From: Eikenella halliae
Lineage (GTDB): Bacteria > Pseudomonadota > Gammaproteobacteria > Burkholderiales > Neisseriaceae
Direction: 5' to 3'
DNA: 64,000 nt
Assembly: GCF_001648475.1 (NCBI RefSeq)
Contig: NZ_LXSQ01000012.1
Span: 62,001-126,000 of the forward strand
Under the pieces are notes generated by a model. It searched no databases. It was not told the DNA's origin and was given only the letters and a program-made list of their open reading frames with translations. Both the position numbers and the translations under genes were made by a program. Positions 52,370 to 60,890 of the stretch are shown one piece after another. Positions within the stretch are counted from its first letter, which is position 1, and each line of letters starts with the position of its first letter.

Positions 52370-52756
52370 ATGACCTTCGCCTATTTCAGCATACTCGTTT
52401 TTGCTCTGCTCAACAGCCTGTGTTCCCTCTTGGCCAAAAAGTCCGCCCGCCTGCTTGATGCCGAAGCCAACCGCGAGCCCCGCCGCCACAGCGCACAGGC
52501 ATCTGGCAAAGCGGCACGGCTTTTTGCCGCAGAACAGAACGGCTACGAAATGCTGCCGCTTTATGCCGCCGCCGTCATCATCGCCCACGCCACGGGCGAA
52601 GCCGCGCAAAGCACGGTCAATATCCTATCCGCCCTGTTCCTGCTACTGCGCGCCGCCTATATTTGGGCATACGCACAGGATAAGGCCGCCTTGCGCTCCA
52701 ATATCTGGTACGGCTGCTTGATGTGTATCGTTGCCCTGTTTATCGCCGCCTGTTAG
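52370..52756 (+). CDS. MAPEG-family membrane protein (paralogue 1)
   Basis: 128 residues; ATG after AGGAAACC. Four hydrophobic helices with the MAPEG-like motif: R-x-x-x-A-Q-x-N-x-x-E-x-x-P (here AARLFAAEQNGYEMLPLYAAAVIIAHATG) and a final ALRSNIWYGCLMCIVALFIAA. MAPEG proteins are membrane glutathione/eicosanoid-type enzymes; bacterial members are mostly uncharacterised. A clear paralogue lies at 54119, on the other side of a sensor kinase. Confidence 0.85.
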   Translation: MTFAYFSILVFALLNSLCSLLAKKSARLLDAEANREPRRHSAQASGKAARLFAAEQNGYEMLPLYAAAVIIAHATGEAAQSTVNILSALFLLLRAAYIWAYAQDKAALRSNIWYGCLMCIVALFIAAC

Positions 52757-52942
52757 GTTTTCGCAAACCACGCAGGCATAAATGCCCTGCGTTCAAGCCA
52801 TATCACTTTTCAGGTAGCCTCCAAGCCCCCAGCATATCCACCATACCTGAAAACGGATACGCTCCGTAGGGTGGGCACTTATTGCCCACGCGTCGTTCCA
52901 AGGCAGCTTTCAGGCAGCCTGAAACCCCAAACCAAGCTCCCC

Positions 52943-53914
52943 ATGCTCAAATATTTCCAACACCTCAGCCTCCGCCTATTCTTTGCCATCCTCGGCATCC
53001 TCCTCCTGCTCACCGTGTGGGCACTGGCGCACGGCAGCCCCTACGTCCCCCACCTGCTCGCCGCCAACCTCGCCGTGCTCGGCACACTCGCCTGGTGGCT
53101 TGCCCGCAGCATCAGCCGCATCCGCCATTATGCCGAAGCCATGGCCGCCAACCGCCCAGCCCCGCAACCCCAATTCGGCGACAGCTACCTCTACCGCCTC
53201 GTCAATGCCGTCGCCCACCTGCGCGACGAACTCGACCACCGCCAACACATTGAAAATTATGTCTTAGGCCTCACCCACGAACTCAAAACCCCGCTCACCG
53301 CCCAGCAGGCTGCCCTCGAACTGCTGCAAGACAGCCCCCTCAGCCCCGACCAACAGCAGTTGCTCGACCGCATCCGCCGCAACACCCAAAAACAAAAGCA
53401 ACTCATTGCCCGCCTGCTCGAACTCGCCCGCCTGGAAAACCGCGACAGCCTGAACGACATCCAAACCGTTGATTTGTCCAGCCTGGCCGCCCAAGCCGCC
53501 CAAGAAAGCCGCGCCGCCCTGCAAACCAAACAACTGCACATCGCCCTCAACTGCCTACCCCACGCCGTTCAAGGCGACCCGTTGCTGCTGCGCCAAGCCA
53601 TCGACAATCTGCTTTACAACGCCATTGATTTTGCCGAAACCGGCAGCGAAATCCGCCTCAGCCTCACCCGCAGCCGAAACCGCACCGAACTGGCGGTTTA
53701 CAACCAAGGCAGCCCCGTTCCCGATTACGCGCTGGCCAAAATCCCCCAACGCTTCTACTCGCTCCCCCGCGCCGACGGCAGCCGCAGCAGCGGGCTGGGC
53801 TTGAGCTTCACCACCGAAATCATGCGCCTGCACCACGGCCGCCTGATGCTCGCCAACCGCGAAAACGGCGTGGAAGCGCGGCTGGTGTTTCCCGATGTGA
53901 AAGAGGCTACCTGA
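52943..53914 (+). CDS. Sensor histidine kinase (orphan)
   Basis: 323 residues from the ATG at 52943. Two membrane spans (about 10-28 and 36-53) with almost no periplasmic loop, then a short HAMP-like region, H-box LGLTHELKTPLTA (His112), N-box AIDNLLYNAIDFA and G-box SSGLGLSF. It should autophosphorylate on His112. No response regulator is encoded beside it in the window. The gene ends GAG GCT ACC TGA, so its stop lies within a DUS that is also one arm of the terminator hairpin. Confidence 0.9.
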   Translation: MLKYFQHLSLRLFFAILGILLLLTVWALAHGSPYVPHLLAANLAVLGTLAWWLARSISRIRHYAEAMAANRPAPQPQFGDSYLYRLVNAVAHLRDELDHRQHIENYVLGLTHELKTPLTAQQAALELLQDSPLSPDQQQLLDRIRRNTQKQKQLIARLLELARLENRDSLNDIQTVDLSSLAAQAAQESRAALQTKQLHIALNCLPHAVQGDPLLLRQAIDNLLYNAIDFAETGSEIRLSLTRSRNRTELAVYNQGSPVPDYALAKIPQRFYSLPRADGSRSSGLGLSFTTEIMRLHHGRLMLANRENGVEARLVFPDVKEAT

Positions 53915-53930
53915 AAATTTCAGGTAGCCT
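53904..53930 (+). terminator. DUS-pair hairpin overlapping the kinase stop
   Basis: AGGCTACCTGAAAATTTCAGGTAGCCT overlaps the last 11 bases of the coding region. Confidence 0.78.
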
Positions 53931-53993
53931 GCCAACATTGTGTTATCCCATTCCGCCTGCTGACCGAAACAGCCCATCTGTCTTGCACCCGTG

Positions 53994-53999
53994 TATAAT
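53994..53999 (+). promoter_or_regulatory. Candidate -10 element for the second MAPEG gene
   Basis: TATAAT 120 bases before the ATG at 54119; no good -35. Confidence 0.35.
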
Positions 54000-54118
54000 C
54001 ACGCTTCGCACAAAACCAATCTTTCCAACCCATTACGGCTGAAGCAATGTTCCTCCTGCCGGGTAGTATTGTCGGCGGGAGAAAATCAACACTTTAACCC
54101 CATAGGAGCAAACACATC

Positions 54119-54502
54119 ATGACCTTAGCCTACTGGTGCATCTTTTTCGCCATTTTCCTGCCCATTTTCTGCGCCGCCTATGCCAAATACCGCGCCGGCT
54201 TTTCCCCGGCCGACAACCACAACCCGCGCGCCTTCCTGGCCCGCGCCCAAGGCAAGGCTGCGCGCGCCGATGCGGCACAGCAAAACAGCTACGAAACCTT
54301 CCCGCCGTTTGCCGCCGCCGTGATCATCGCCCACGCCACCGGCAACGCCGCCCAGTTCACCATCAATTTCTGGGCGCTGCTCTTCGTGGCCAGCCGCATC
54401 GCCTTTATCTATTGCTATATCAACGATAAAGCCACGCTGCGTTCGGCCATGTTCGGCGTGAACCTGCTGTGCATTGTGGCTTTGTTTATTGCCGCCGTTT
54501 GA
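54119..54502 (+). CDS. MAPEG-family membrane protein (paralogue 2)
   Basis: 127 residues, start after AGGAG. Same layout as the protein at 52370: AARADAAQQNSYETFPPFAAAVIIAHATGNAAQ is nearly identical to the paralogue, as is the end ALFIAA(V/C). Likely duplicated in this lineage or an ancestor. Fifteen bases separate it from the phosphatase gene, and that gap is a DUS. Confidence 0.88.
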   Translation: MTLAYWCIFFAIFLPIFCAAYAKYRAGFSPADNHNPRAFLARAQGKAARADAAQQNSYETFPPFAAAVIIAHATGNAAQFTINFWALLFVASRIAFIYCYINDKATLRSAMFGVNLLCIVALFIAAV

Positions 54503-54517
54503 TTTTCAGGTAGCCTT

Positions 54518-54994
54518 ATGGAACGCCCCGTTAAGGTTTTGTTCGTTTGCCTGGGCAACATCTGCCGCTCGCCGATGGCCGAATATCTCTGCCGCAGCAT
54601 GGCCGCCGCCCGCGGCCTGCCGGTGCACACCGCCAGCGCGGGCACATCCGGCTGGCACGACGGCGAAGGCATGCATTGCGGCAGCCTGGAAATCCTCTCC
54701 GACGAAGGCATCGACAGCAGCGGCTTTATGAGCCGCCGCGTGCGCACGCAGGATTTGGCCGATTTCGACTACCTGCTGGCCATGGACGACGACAACCTGG
54801 CCGAACTGGAACAACGCTTCGGCCGCCACCCCGGCAAAATCTTCAAGATAACCGACCTTCTGCCCGATAGCGGTTACAGCCACGTTCCCGACCCGTGGTA
54901 TACCGGCAATTTCAACGAAACCCGCCGCATCCTCACCGCCTGCTGCTCTGCGTTGCTGGATAAGATTGAAAAAGATTTGGCCAACCGGCCTTAG
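54518..54994 (+). CDS. Low-molecular-weight protein-tyrosine phosphatase
   Basis: 158 residues with the P-loop VCLGNICRSPMAE (Cys11, Arg17 in CX5R-S) and the general-acid loop HVPDPWYTG. It dephosphorylates phosphotyrosine proteins or small substrates. No tyrosine kinase or capsule gene is adjacent, so it is the housekeeping rather than the polysaccharide type. The inverse DUS four bases before the ATG contains AGGTAG, the only ribosome-site candidate. Confidence 0.93.
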   Translation: MERPVKVLFVCLGNICRSPMAEYLCRSMAAARGLPVHTASAGTSGWHDGEGMHCGSLEILSDEGIDSSGFMSRRVRTQDLADFDYLLAMDDDNLAELEQRFGRHPGKIFKITDLLPDSGYSHVPDPWYTGNFNETRRILTACCSALLDKIEKDLANRP

Positions 54995-55006
54995 TCAGAC
55001 GAATGC

Positions 55007-55099
55007 TATAGTGGATTAAATTTAAATCAGGACAAGGCGGCGAGCAAATAGTACGGCAAGGCGAGCCAACGCTGTACTGGTTTTTGTTAATTCACTATA
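55007..55099. repeat. Correia-like MITE, copy 5, internally shortened
   Basis: 93 bases from TATAGTGGATTAAATTTAAATC to TTAATTCACTATA. Relative to the copy at 52038 it lacks about 13 bases of the core (after GGCGGCGAGC). Confidence 0.85.
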
Positions 55100-55119
55100 A
55101 AAGGCTACCTGAAAAACTT

Positions 55120-55599
55120 TCAGGTAGCCTTTTCCTGCTTTTCCAGCCGACGGTAGGCAGCTTCCACTTCCTTCACCGACAAGGGCGCGCCGCAACGGAT
55201 GCATTTCGTGATAAACGGCGATACGCCGCGCGAGGTGGAAATTTCGCGGCCGGTCAGGGTATACACCCGGCCGTTGAGGCCTTGGGTCTTATGGCAGTAG
55301 GGGCAGCTGCCGAAAAGCAGGGTGAGACCGATGGCCAGCGGCCAAACCGTAAACAGATAGCAAAACCCGAAGATGATGAAGCCTTCGACCGGCTCACCGG
55401 TTAGCTTTTCATACACCATGGCTATGAACAGTGGCAGGAATCCGGTGAGAAAACCGAATTTTGGATACAGCAGCCTCCGCTGTATCCGCCGCGCCGTTTC
55501 CAAATCACGCTCTTTGTTGGCGGGGTCTGGTTGGTAGGGTTTGCCGGCGGGGTTGGGGCTGAAGCGGTAGGTTTTGGGATATTGTTTTTGTCCGGTCAT
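55120..55599 (-). CDS. Membrane protein with a C-terminal zinc ribbon, unknown
   Basis: 159 residues: polar N-terminus to about residue 45, two membrane spans (about 50-67 and 73-95), then a cytoplasmic ribbon with CPYC and CIRCG (four Cys). No family name known to me. The last codons AAG GCT ACC TGA are a DUS, which also forms the hairpin at 55099-55133, so stop and terminator are the same sequence. Confidence 0.72.
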   Translation of the reverse strand: MTGQKQYPKTYRFSPNPAGKPYQPDPANKERDLETARRIQRRLLYPKFGFLTGFLPLFIAMVYEKLTGEPVEGFIIFGFCYLFTVWPLAIGLTLLFGSCPYCHKTQGLNGRVYTLTGREISTSRGVSPFITKCIRCGAPLSVKEVEAAYRRLEKQEKAT

Positions 55600-55633
55600 A
55601 GAAGGTATGTGTTGTTGGTGGCTGTCTTGCGTC

Positions 55634-55675
55634 AGGCTACCTGAAAATTGCTTTCCAAATTTTCAGGTAGCCTTT
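55634..55675. terminator. DUS-pair hairpin after the dehydrogenase
   Basis: AGGCTACCTGAAAA and TTTTCAGGTAGCCT arms, 20 bases beyond the minus-strand stop at 55696. Confidence 0.75.
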
Positions 55676-55695
55676 ATCACGGCCGTATCCAAGCC

Positions 55696-56772
55696 CTACC
55701 ACTCAAACGGCAGCCCGAGCTCCTCGGCCAAGCGGCGCATTTCATCCAGCGTTTTGGGCAGGATGGGGATGCCGCTTTGTTTGCGTTCGCGGCAGCATTC
55801 GGTTTCTTTTTCGCCGTGGATGTAAATCCGCTCTTGGCCGGCGGCTTTCGCCGATTCGCGCAGCTCTTGCAGGTAGGCGCTGAAGCGGCTGCGGATGGCT
55901 TGGGCATCGCCGAAGATTTCCGGATTGAAGGCAGCGAAATGGTGGCAGATGCCGGCATGGCCGTTTTTCATGGTGTGGTTGGACGTGGTGCCTTGCGAGA
56001 GGCAGGCGGAGAAGAATTCCACCAGCACGGCGTAGCCGTAGCCTTTGTGGCTGCCGAACAGCTCGCTGCTGCCGCCCAAGGGATACATGCCGCCGCCCAA
56101 GCCTTGGCGTACGCATTCCACGATAATCTGCGGGTCGGTTTCGTCTACGCCCTGGCTGTTAATCGCCCAGCCCAGCGGGGCGGTCAGACCTTTTTTGAGG
56201 TAGACCTCGGGTTTGCCGAAGGCAACCACGGAGGTGGCGGCATCAAGGCTGAAATCGGTCGGGCTGGCTGGGATGGCCACGGCGATGGGGTTGGTGCCCA
56301 TCATCGGGGTGCGGCCGTAGGTGGGCACCACGATGGGGAAGGAGTTGGTCATGGAAATGCCCACCAGGCCTTGGCTGGCGGCCATGCTGCTGTAGTAGGC
56401 GGCGATGCCGTAATGGTTGGAGTTGCGCACCGACACCATGCCGATGCCGCTTTGTTTGGCCTTGTCGATGGCAATCTGCATGGCATAGCGGGCAACGAGC
56501 TGCCCCATCGCGGCATGGCCGTCCACCACGGCCGACACGGGCGTTTCAAACACGGTTTCCGGTCGGGCGCCGATGCGCACGAAGCCGCCGTTGATGTGCT
56601 GGCGGTACATTTCCAGCCGCTGCGAACCGTGCGTGTCCACGCCGCAGAGGTCGGCCGCCATCAGCACGTCGGTAATCTGCGCCGCTTCGTCCGGCACGAA
56701 GCCGTATGCCTTAAAGGCGGCCTCGGTAAATGCGCGTAGGGCTGCGGCATCAATTTTTTTAATCGTTTGCAT
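55696..56772 (-). CDS. Ldh2-family NAD(P)-dependent malate/L-lactate-type dehydrogenase
   Basis: 358 residues of the Ldh_2 (YlbC/YiaK/ComC-like) fold: the active-site His in CGVDTHGSQRL, SNHYGIAAYYS, MTNSFPIVVPTYGRTPMMGTNPIAVAIP and LFGSHKGYGYAVLVEFFSACLS. These enzymes reduce 2-oxo acids such as oxaloacetate, pyruvate or ureidoglycolate-related substrates; the exact substrate cannot be told. Monocistronic. Confidence 0.9.
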   Translation of the reverse strand: MQTIKKIDAAALRAFTEAAFKAYGFVPDEAAQITDVLMAADLCGVDTHGSQRLEMYRQHINGGFVRIGARPETVFETPVSAVVDGHAAMGQLVARYAMQIAIDKAKQSGIGMVSVRNSNHYGIAAYYSSMAASQGLVGISMTNSFPIVVPTYGRTPMMGTNPIAVAIPASPTDFSLDAATSVVAFGKPEVYLKKGLTAPLGWAINSQGVDETDPQIIVECVRQGLGGGMYPLGGSSELFGSHKGYGYAVLVEFFSACLSQGTTSNHTMKNGHAGICHHFAAFNPEIFGDAQAIRSRFSAYLQELRESAKAAGQERIYIHGEKETECCRERKQSGIPILPKTLDEMRRLAEELGLPFEW

Positions 56773-57134
56773 TGCTTATCCTCCTCCGCTTCTGCGGCAA
56801 CAAAAAACCGGTTCCGGCCTGATGTGTTTTGCCCGCCCGCGGCTGCGGCGGCAGGCTGATTATTTATTGTTATATTGCCATTTTCATCCCAAACGGCAGA
56901 GCGTGCAAGCCTTGAGGAAACAACGGCGCGGCCAGGTAGCCTGCGCGGCGTTTTGGCCACGTTGAAGCTTCGCTTTCAGGTAGCCTTTAATCGGTAAACA
57001 AGCCCGGTTGGGGAAGCTGCATCCTTGAAAGAGTTGGCAAAAAAGAATATGCTGCGCCCACAGCATCGATCGAATGCTGTTTATGTTATCGGAAGTGGGC
57101 AACCAGCCCCGCAATTCTTAGGAGAACCAACGAA
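56773..57134. other. Divergent intergenic region between the dehydrogenase and the aldehyde dehydrogenase
   Basis: Contains two DUS-like sites (about 56933 and 56973; the second is preceded by the CACGTTGAAGCTTCGC motif shared with the 60.6/61.8 kb repeats) and must hold both promoters. No gene seen. Confidence 0.5.
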
Positions 57135-58610
57135 ATGGCTAAAAATCTGAACGTTTTCGACCGCGAATACGGTCTGCTCATCAACGGCGAGTGGACAAAG
57201 CCCGGCAACCTGCTGGAATCGCACAACCCCGCCAACGGCGAACTCTTGGCTAAATTTACCGATGCCACCGACGCCGACGTGGATGCCGCCGTAGCCGCCG
57301 CACAGGCCGCGTTTAAAACCTGGCGCAAAACCACCACCACCGAGCGCGCCGCCATTCTGAACAAAATTGCCGATGTGATTGATGAGCATGCCGAACTCTT
57401 CGCCCTGCAGGAAACGCTCGACAACGGCAAACCCATCCGCGAAACCCGTGCCGCCGACATTCCATTGGCCTCCGACCACTTCCGCTATTTCGCCAGCGTG
57501 ATCCGCGGCGAGGAAGGCACGGCCAACCAACTGGATGAAGAAGACCTCTCCATCGTATTGCGCGAGCCCATCGGCGTGGTTGGCCAAATCATTCCGTGGA
57601 ACTTCCCCTTCCTCATGGCCGCCTGGAAAATCGCTCCCGCGCTGGCCGCCGGCTGCACCATTGTTATCCACCCCTCTTCCAGCACCTCACTGAGCCTGCT
57701 GTCTTTCGCCCAAAAAGTGAACCACCTGCTGCCCAAAGGCGTGCTCAACGTGATTACCGGCAAAGGCAGCAAATCCGGCGAATACATGCTGCACCACAAA
57801 GGCTTCAACAAGCTCGCCTTCACCGGCTCCACCGAAGTGGGCCGCCGCGTGGGCATCGCCGCTGCCGAGCTGCTGATTCCGTCCACCCTGGAATTGGGCG
57901 GCAAATCCGCCAACATCTTCTTCGACGACATGCCTTTCGACAAAGCCTTGGAAGGCGCGCAAAAAGGCATTTTGTTCAACCAAGGCCAAGTGTGCTGTGC
58001 CGGTTCGCGCATCTTCGTGCAGGAAGGCATTTACGACAAATTCGTAGCCGCGCTGGCCGAAGAGTTTAAGAAAGTGAAAGTCGGCCTGCCTTGGGAAGAC
58101 GACACCCAAATGGGCGCCCAAGTGAACGCCGGTCAGCTTGAAACCATTTTGAAATACGTCAAAATCGGCGAGCAGGAAGGCTGCCGCATCATCACCGGCG
58201 GTAAAAAAGTAGAAGGCGAATTGGGCAAAGGCGAATTTGTCGAGCCCACCCTGATTGCCGCCGACAGCAACCACAGCCGCATCGCCCAAGAAGAAATCTT
58301 CGGCCCGGTGGCCACCGTGATTAAATTCAAAACCGAAGAAGAAGTTATCGCAATGGCCAACCACAGCGACTACGGCCTCGGCGGCGGCGTGTGGACGCGC
58401 GACATCAACCGCGCCCTGCGCGTATCCCGCGCCCTGGAAACCGGCCGCGTGTGGGTGAACTGTTACAACCGCCTGCCCGCCGGCGCCCCCTTCGGCGGCT
58501 ACAAAACTTCCGGCATCGGCCGCGAAACCCACAAAATGATGCTCGCCGCCTACACCCAGGTGAAAAACATCTACATCTCCACCCGCGAAGAGCGCGAAGG
58601 CATGTATTGA
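57135..58610 (+). CDS. NAD(P)-dependent aldehyde dehydrogenase
   Basis: 491 residues, start after AGGAGA. ALDH motifs: PWNFPFLMAAWKIAPALAAG (oxyanion Asn), active-site Glu in LELGGKSANI (about 253), catalytic Cys in FNQGQVCCAGSRIFV (about 287) and EEIFGPV. The Lys that normally contacts the cofactor adenosine ribose (K-P-S/A-E) is His here (VIHPSSST, His179), which could alter NAD/NADP choice. Broad acetaldehyde/lactaldehyde-type substrate likely. Confidence 0.93.
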   Translation: MAKNLNVFDREYGLLINGEWTKPGNLLESHNPANGELLAKFTDATDADVDAAVAAAQAAFKTWRKTTTTERAAILNKIADVIDEHAELFALQETLDNGKPIRETRAADIPLASDHFRYFASVIRGEEGTANQLDEEDLSIVLREPIGVVGQIIPWNFPFLMAAWKIAPALAAGCTIVIHPSSSTSLSLLSFAQKVNHLLPKGVLNVITGKGSKSGEYMLHHKGFNKLAFTGSTEVGRRVGIAAAELLIPSTLELGGKSANIFFDDMPFDKALEGAQKGILFNQGQVCCAGSRIFVQEGIYDKFVAALAEEFKKVKVGLPWEDDTQMGAQVNAGQLETILKYVKIGEQEGCRIITGGKKVEGELGKGEFVEPTLIAADSNHSRIAQEEIFGPVATVIKFKTEEEVIAMANHSDYGLGGGVWTRDINRALRVSRALETGRVWVNCYNRLPAGAPFGGYKTSGIGRETHKMMLAAYTQVKNIYISTREEREGMY

Positions 58611-58631
58611 TTTGCCGTGTGCCGAAACGCG

Positions 58632-58661
58632 AAAGCTGCCGGAAATTCCGGCAGCTTTTTT
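58632..58661 (+). terminator. Rho-independent terminator after the aldehyde dehydrogenase
   Basis: AAAGCTGCCGG-AAATT-CCGGCAGCTTTTTT, 21 bases past the stop; not DUS-based. Confidence 0.92.
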
Positions 58662-58694
58662 GCGCCCGATAGGCGGCTTTGCCTTGACCGTTTG

Positions 58695-58737
58695 GTTTTT
58701 CAGGTAGCCTTCTGATGGAACAGGCTACCTGAAACCT
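58695..58737. repeat. Inverted DUS pair (outward order)
   Basis: TTTTTCAGGTAGCCT, then AGGCTACCTGAAAC 11 bases later; can form a stem upstream of the nitroreductase gene. Confidence 0.6.
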
Positions 58738-58815
58738 GCCAAGCAGCCTTTTTGACTTCCACCCATGCCCCCGCTATGCTTTTCCCTTTTTCACCGCCTC
58801 TTTCAGGAGACCGCC

Positions 58816-59478
58816 ATGCCGGATACCAAACAAACCGTCCTTGAAGCCTTCCACCGCCGCTATGCCTGCAAGAAATACGACCCGGCCAAAAAGATCAGCC
58901 GTGAAGATTTCGAATTTATTTTGGAAACCGGCCGCCTGTCGCCCAGCTCCTTCGGGCTGGAGCCGTGGCGTTTTCTCGTGATCCAAAACCCCGCGCTGCG
59001 TGCCGAGCTCAAACCGCTGGCTTGGGGCGCGGCAGATAAAATCATGGATTGCAGCCACTTTATCGTATTCCTCGCCCGCACCCAAGCCGCAATGCAGCCG
59101 GACTACCGGCACAAAATGTGGAGCGGGGTGCACCATATTCCGCCGCACATCGTGGAAATGCGCGAAGGTTTCTTCCAGCAGTTTGCCGAACACAACTTCC
59201 GCATCACCGAAAGCCCGCGCACCTTCCACGATTGGGCCAGCAAACAAAGCTATATCGCCCTGGCCAATATGATGACCGCCGCCGCCTTTATCGGCATCGA
59301 CTCCACCCCGATCGAAGGCTTCCGGCAGGAAGAAGTTAATGCCTTCTTGGCCGCAAAAGGCCTGTTCGACCCCGCCGAATACCGCGTCAGCCTCATGGCC
59401 GCCTTCGGCTACCGCAACGAAGAGCCGCGCGCCAAAACCCGCCTGCCGATGGAAGAGATTGTGCAATGGGTGGAATAA
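58816..59478 (+). CDS. NfsB-like FMN nitroreductase / NAD(P)H oxidoreductase
   Basis: 220 residues from the ATG after AGGAGA. Nitroreductase-fold features: FHRRYACKKYDPAKKIS (FMN phosphate-binding Arg/Lys), LSPSSFGLEPWRFLVI and a C-terminal AAFGYRNEEPRAKTRLP (FMN-binding Arg/Lys). It reduces quinones or nitro compounds as an FMN dimer; physiological substrate unknown. Confidence 0.92.
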   Translation: MPDTKQTVLEAFHRRYACKKYDPAKKISREDFEFILETGRLSPSSFGLEPWRFLVIQNPALRAELKPLAWGAADKIMDCSHFIVFLARTQAAMQPDYRHKMWSGVHHIPPHIVEMREGFFQQFAEHNFRITESPRTFHDWASKQSYIALANMMTAAAFIGIDSTPIEGFRQEEVNAFLAAKGLFDPAEYRVSLMAAFGYRNEEPRAKTRLPMEEIVQWVE

Positions 59479-59494
59479 ACCTTTGATTATCCAA

Positions 59495-59533
59495 TTTCAG
59501 GTAGCCTCCGTCCCGCACAGAGGCTACCTGAAA
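59495..59533. terminator. DUS pair between nitroreductase and gluQ
   Basis: TTTCAGGTAGCCTC and GAGGCTACCTGAAA around an 11-base loop; 14-bp stem. Confidence 0.65.
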
Positions 59534-59565
59534 ACCCAGTTTCATCGCTATTAAACCAAGCCCCC

Positions 59566-60477
59566 ATGTATATCGGACGCTTCGCCCCCAGCCCCACTGG
59601 CCTTTTGCACATCGGCTCGCTGCTCACCGCCCTGGCTTCCTACGCCGATGCCCGGGCGCAGGGCGGGCGCTGGCTGGTGCGGATGGAAGACCTCGACCCG
59701 CCGCGCGAAATGCCCGGCGCCGCCGCCCATATCCTGCGCACCCTCGAAGCATTCGGCTTCGAATGGGACGGCGAAGTGGCCTACCAAAGCCGCCGCCACC
59801 CCCTCTACCGCGCCGCCCTGCAAAGCCTGCAGCAAAGCGGCCTCGCCTACCCCTGCTATTGCAGCCGCAAACAATGGCACGCCCAAGCGCGGCAGGGCGC
59901 GGACGGCTTCGTTTATAACGGCGCCTGCGCACAGCTCGCCGCCCCGCCGCCCGAAGCCGCCGGCAGAGTGCCCGCCTGGCGCCTGCGCGTGCCCGATGAA
60001 ACCATCGCCTTCACCGACGGCATCGTCGGCCGTTATGCGCAAAACATCGCCCGCGACATCGGCGACTTCGTCCTCCTGCGCGCCGACGGCCTGTGGGCCT
60101 ATCAGCTCGCCGTGGTGGCCGACGACGCCGAACAAGGCATCACCCACATCGTGCGCGGGCAGGATTTGCTCGTGTCCACCCCGCGCCAAATCTGGCTGCA
60201 ACGCTGCCTCGGCCTGCCTACCCCGCACTACGCCCACCTGCCCCTGCTTACCAATGCCGAAGGGCAGAAATGGTCGAAACAAACTCTCGCCCCCGCACTG
60301 GATTTGCAACGCAAAGAAACCCTGCTGCGCCAAGTGATGGGCTACCTGAAACTGCCGCCCGCGCCCGCAGTGGATAAGCCGCAAGAACTGCTGGATTGGG
60401 CAGTGCAACACTGGCAGCTGCAAACCGTGCCCACCCGGCCGATCGTGGCTGAGGCAGCAGCAAATAAGGCTACCTGA
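59566..60477 (+). CDS. gluQ: Glutamyl-Q tRNA(Asp) synthetase
   Basis: 303 residues, about the size of GluQRS and lacking the anticodon-binding domain of GltX. Motifs: RFAPSPTGLLHIGSL (HIGH), VRMEDLDPPRE, zinc site with CYCSRKQW...YNGAC, and KWSKQTL in place of KMSKS. It attaches glutamate to queuosine in tRNA-Asp. The gene ends AAG GCT ACC TGA, a DUS, giving the tail NKAT and overlapping its own terminator hairpin. Confidence 0.93.
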   Translation: MYIGRFAPSPTGLLHIGSLLTALASYADARAQGGRWLVRMEDLDPPREMPGAAAHILRTLEAFGFEWDGEVAYQSRRHPLYRAALQSLQQSGLAYPCYCSRKQWHAQARQGADGFVYNGACAQLAAPPPEAAGRVPAWRLRVPDETIAFTDGIVGRYAQNIARDIGDFVLLRADGLWAYQLAVVADDAEQGITHIVRGQDLLVSTPRQIWLQRCLGLPTPHYAHLPLLTNAEGQKWSKQTLAPALDLQRKETLLRQVMGYLKLPPAPAVDKPQELLDWAVQHWQLQTVPTRPIVAEAAANKAT

Positions 60478-60494
60478 AACTTTCAGGTAGCCTC
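60466..60494 (+). terminator. DUS-pair hairpin overlapping the gluQ stop
   Basis: AAGGCTACCTGAAACTTTCAGGTAGCCTC; the stop codon is part of the first arm. Confidence 0.8.
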
Positions 60495-60499
60495 TGCGT

Positions 60500-60590
60500 T
60501 ATAGCGGATTAAGATAAGGATGCTGCTGCGTTGGCTCGCCTTGCTGTATTACTTATATACTATCTGCGCTGCTTTATCTTTATCATCCGC
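60500..60590. repeat. Divergent Correia-like element
   Basis: Begins TATAGCGGATTAAGATAA and ends TTTATCATCCGC, with TGCGTTGGCTCGCCTTGCTGTA in the core, a recognisable but decayed relative. Confidence 0.55.
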
Positions 60591-60594
60591 AATC

Positions 60595-60659
60595 AAACCC
60601 CGGCGCATTTTAACTGCGTTGAAGCTTCGCTTTCAGGTAGCCTTTTGCATGGCGGCGGG
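60595..60659. repeat. DUS-containing direct repeat, copy A
   Basis: CGGCGCATTTTAACTGCGTTGAAGCTTCGC, then inverse DUS, then TTTTGCATGGCGGCGGG. Copy B at 61808-61871 differs at a single base in this stretch. Shorter relatives occur at about 29690 and 56957. Confidence 0.88.
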
Positions 60660-60803
60660 GTACGGTGTTGGGCCAAGGCAGCCCGAAACCGCCAAACAAG
60701 TAATCAACGGTTTTTCAAAGACAGCCTTGCCCTCTGCTACTGGCAAATGCAGAAATCGGTGCAAAACCGTAAAAGTAAAAAACAATCTATAAGGAATGGA
60801 TTT

Positions 60804-60890
60804 ATGAGTACAAAATTTCATATCGACAACGGTTGCATCGATATCTATCCGCCAACCAAGCTGGAGGAAGGCTTGAGATTTGCTAAATTG
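60804..60890 (+). pseudogene. 5' stub of a gene cut off by an IS remnant
   Basis: After AAGGAATGGATTT an ATG opens a frame of about 29 codons (MSTKFHIDNGCIDIYPPTKL...) that then runs into the IS30-type sequence. No family recognised. Just upstream, at about 60680-60792, a basic Cys/Lys-rich stretch ends in a stop right before this ribosome site, which recalls the end of a toxin gene followed by its immunity gene; this is only a guess. Confidence 0.45.

Noticed and set aside
55648..56739. 363-codon plus-strand frame opposite the Ldh2-family gene
   Set aside because: Antisense shadow rich in Gly/His/Ala; the minus-strand protein shows the full Ldh2 pattern.
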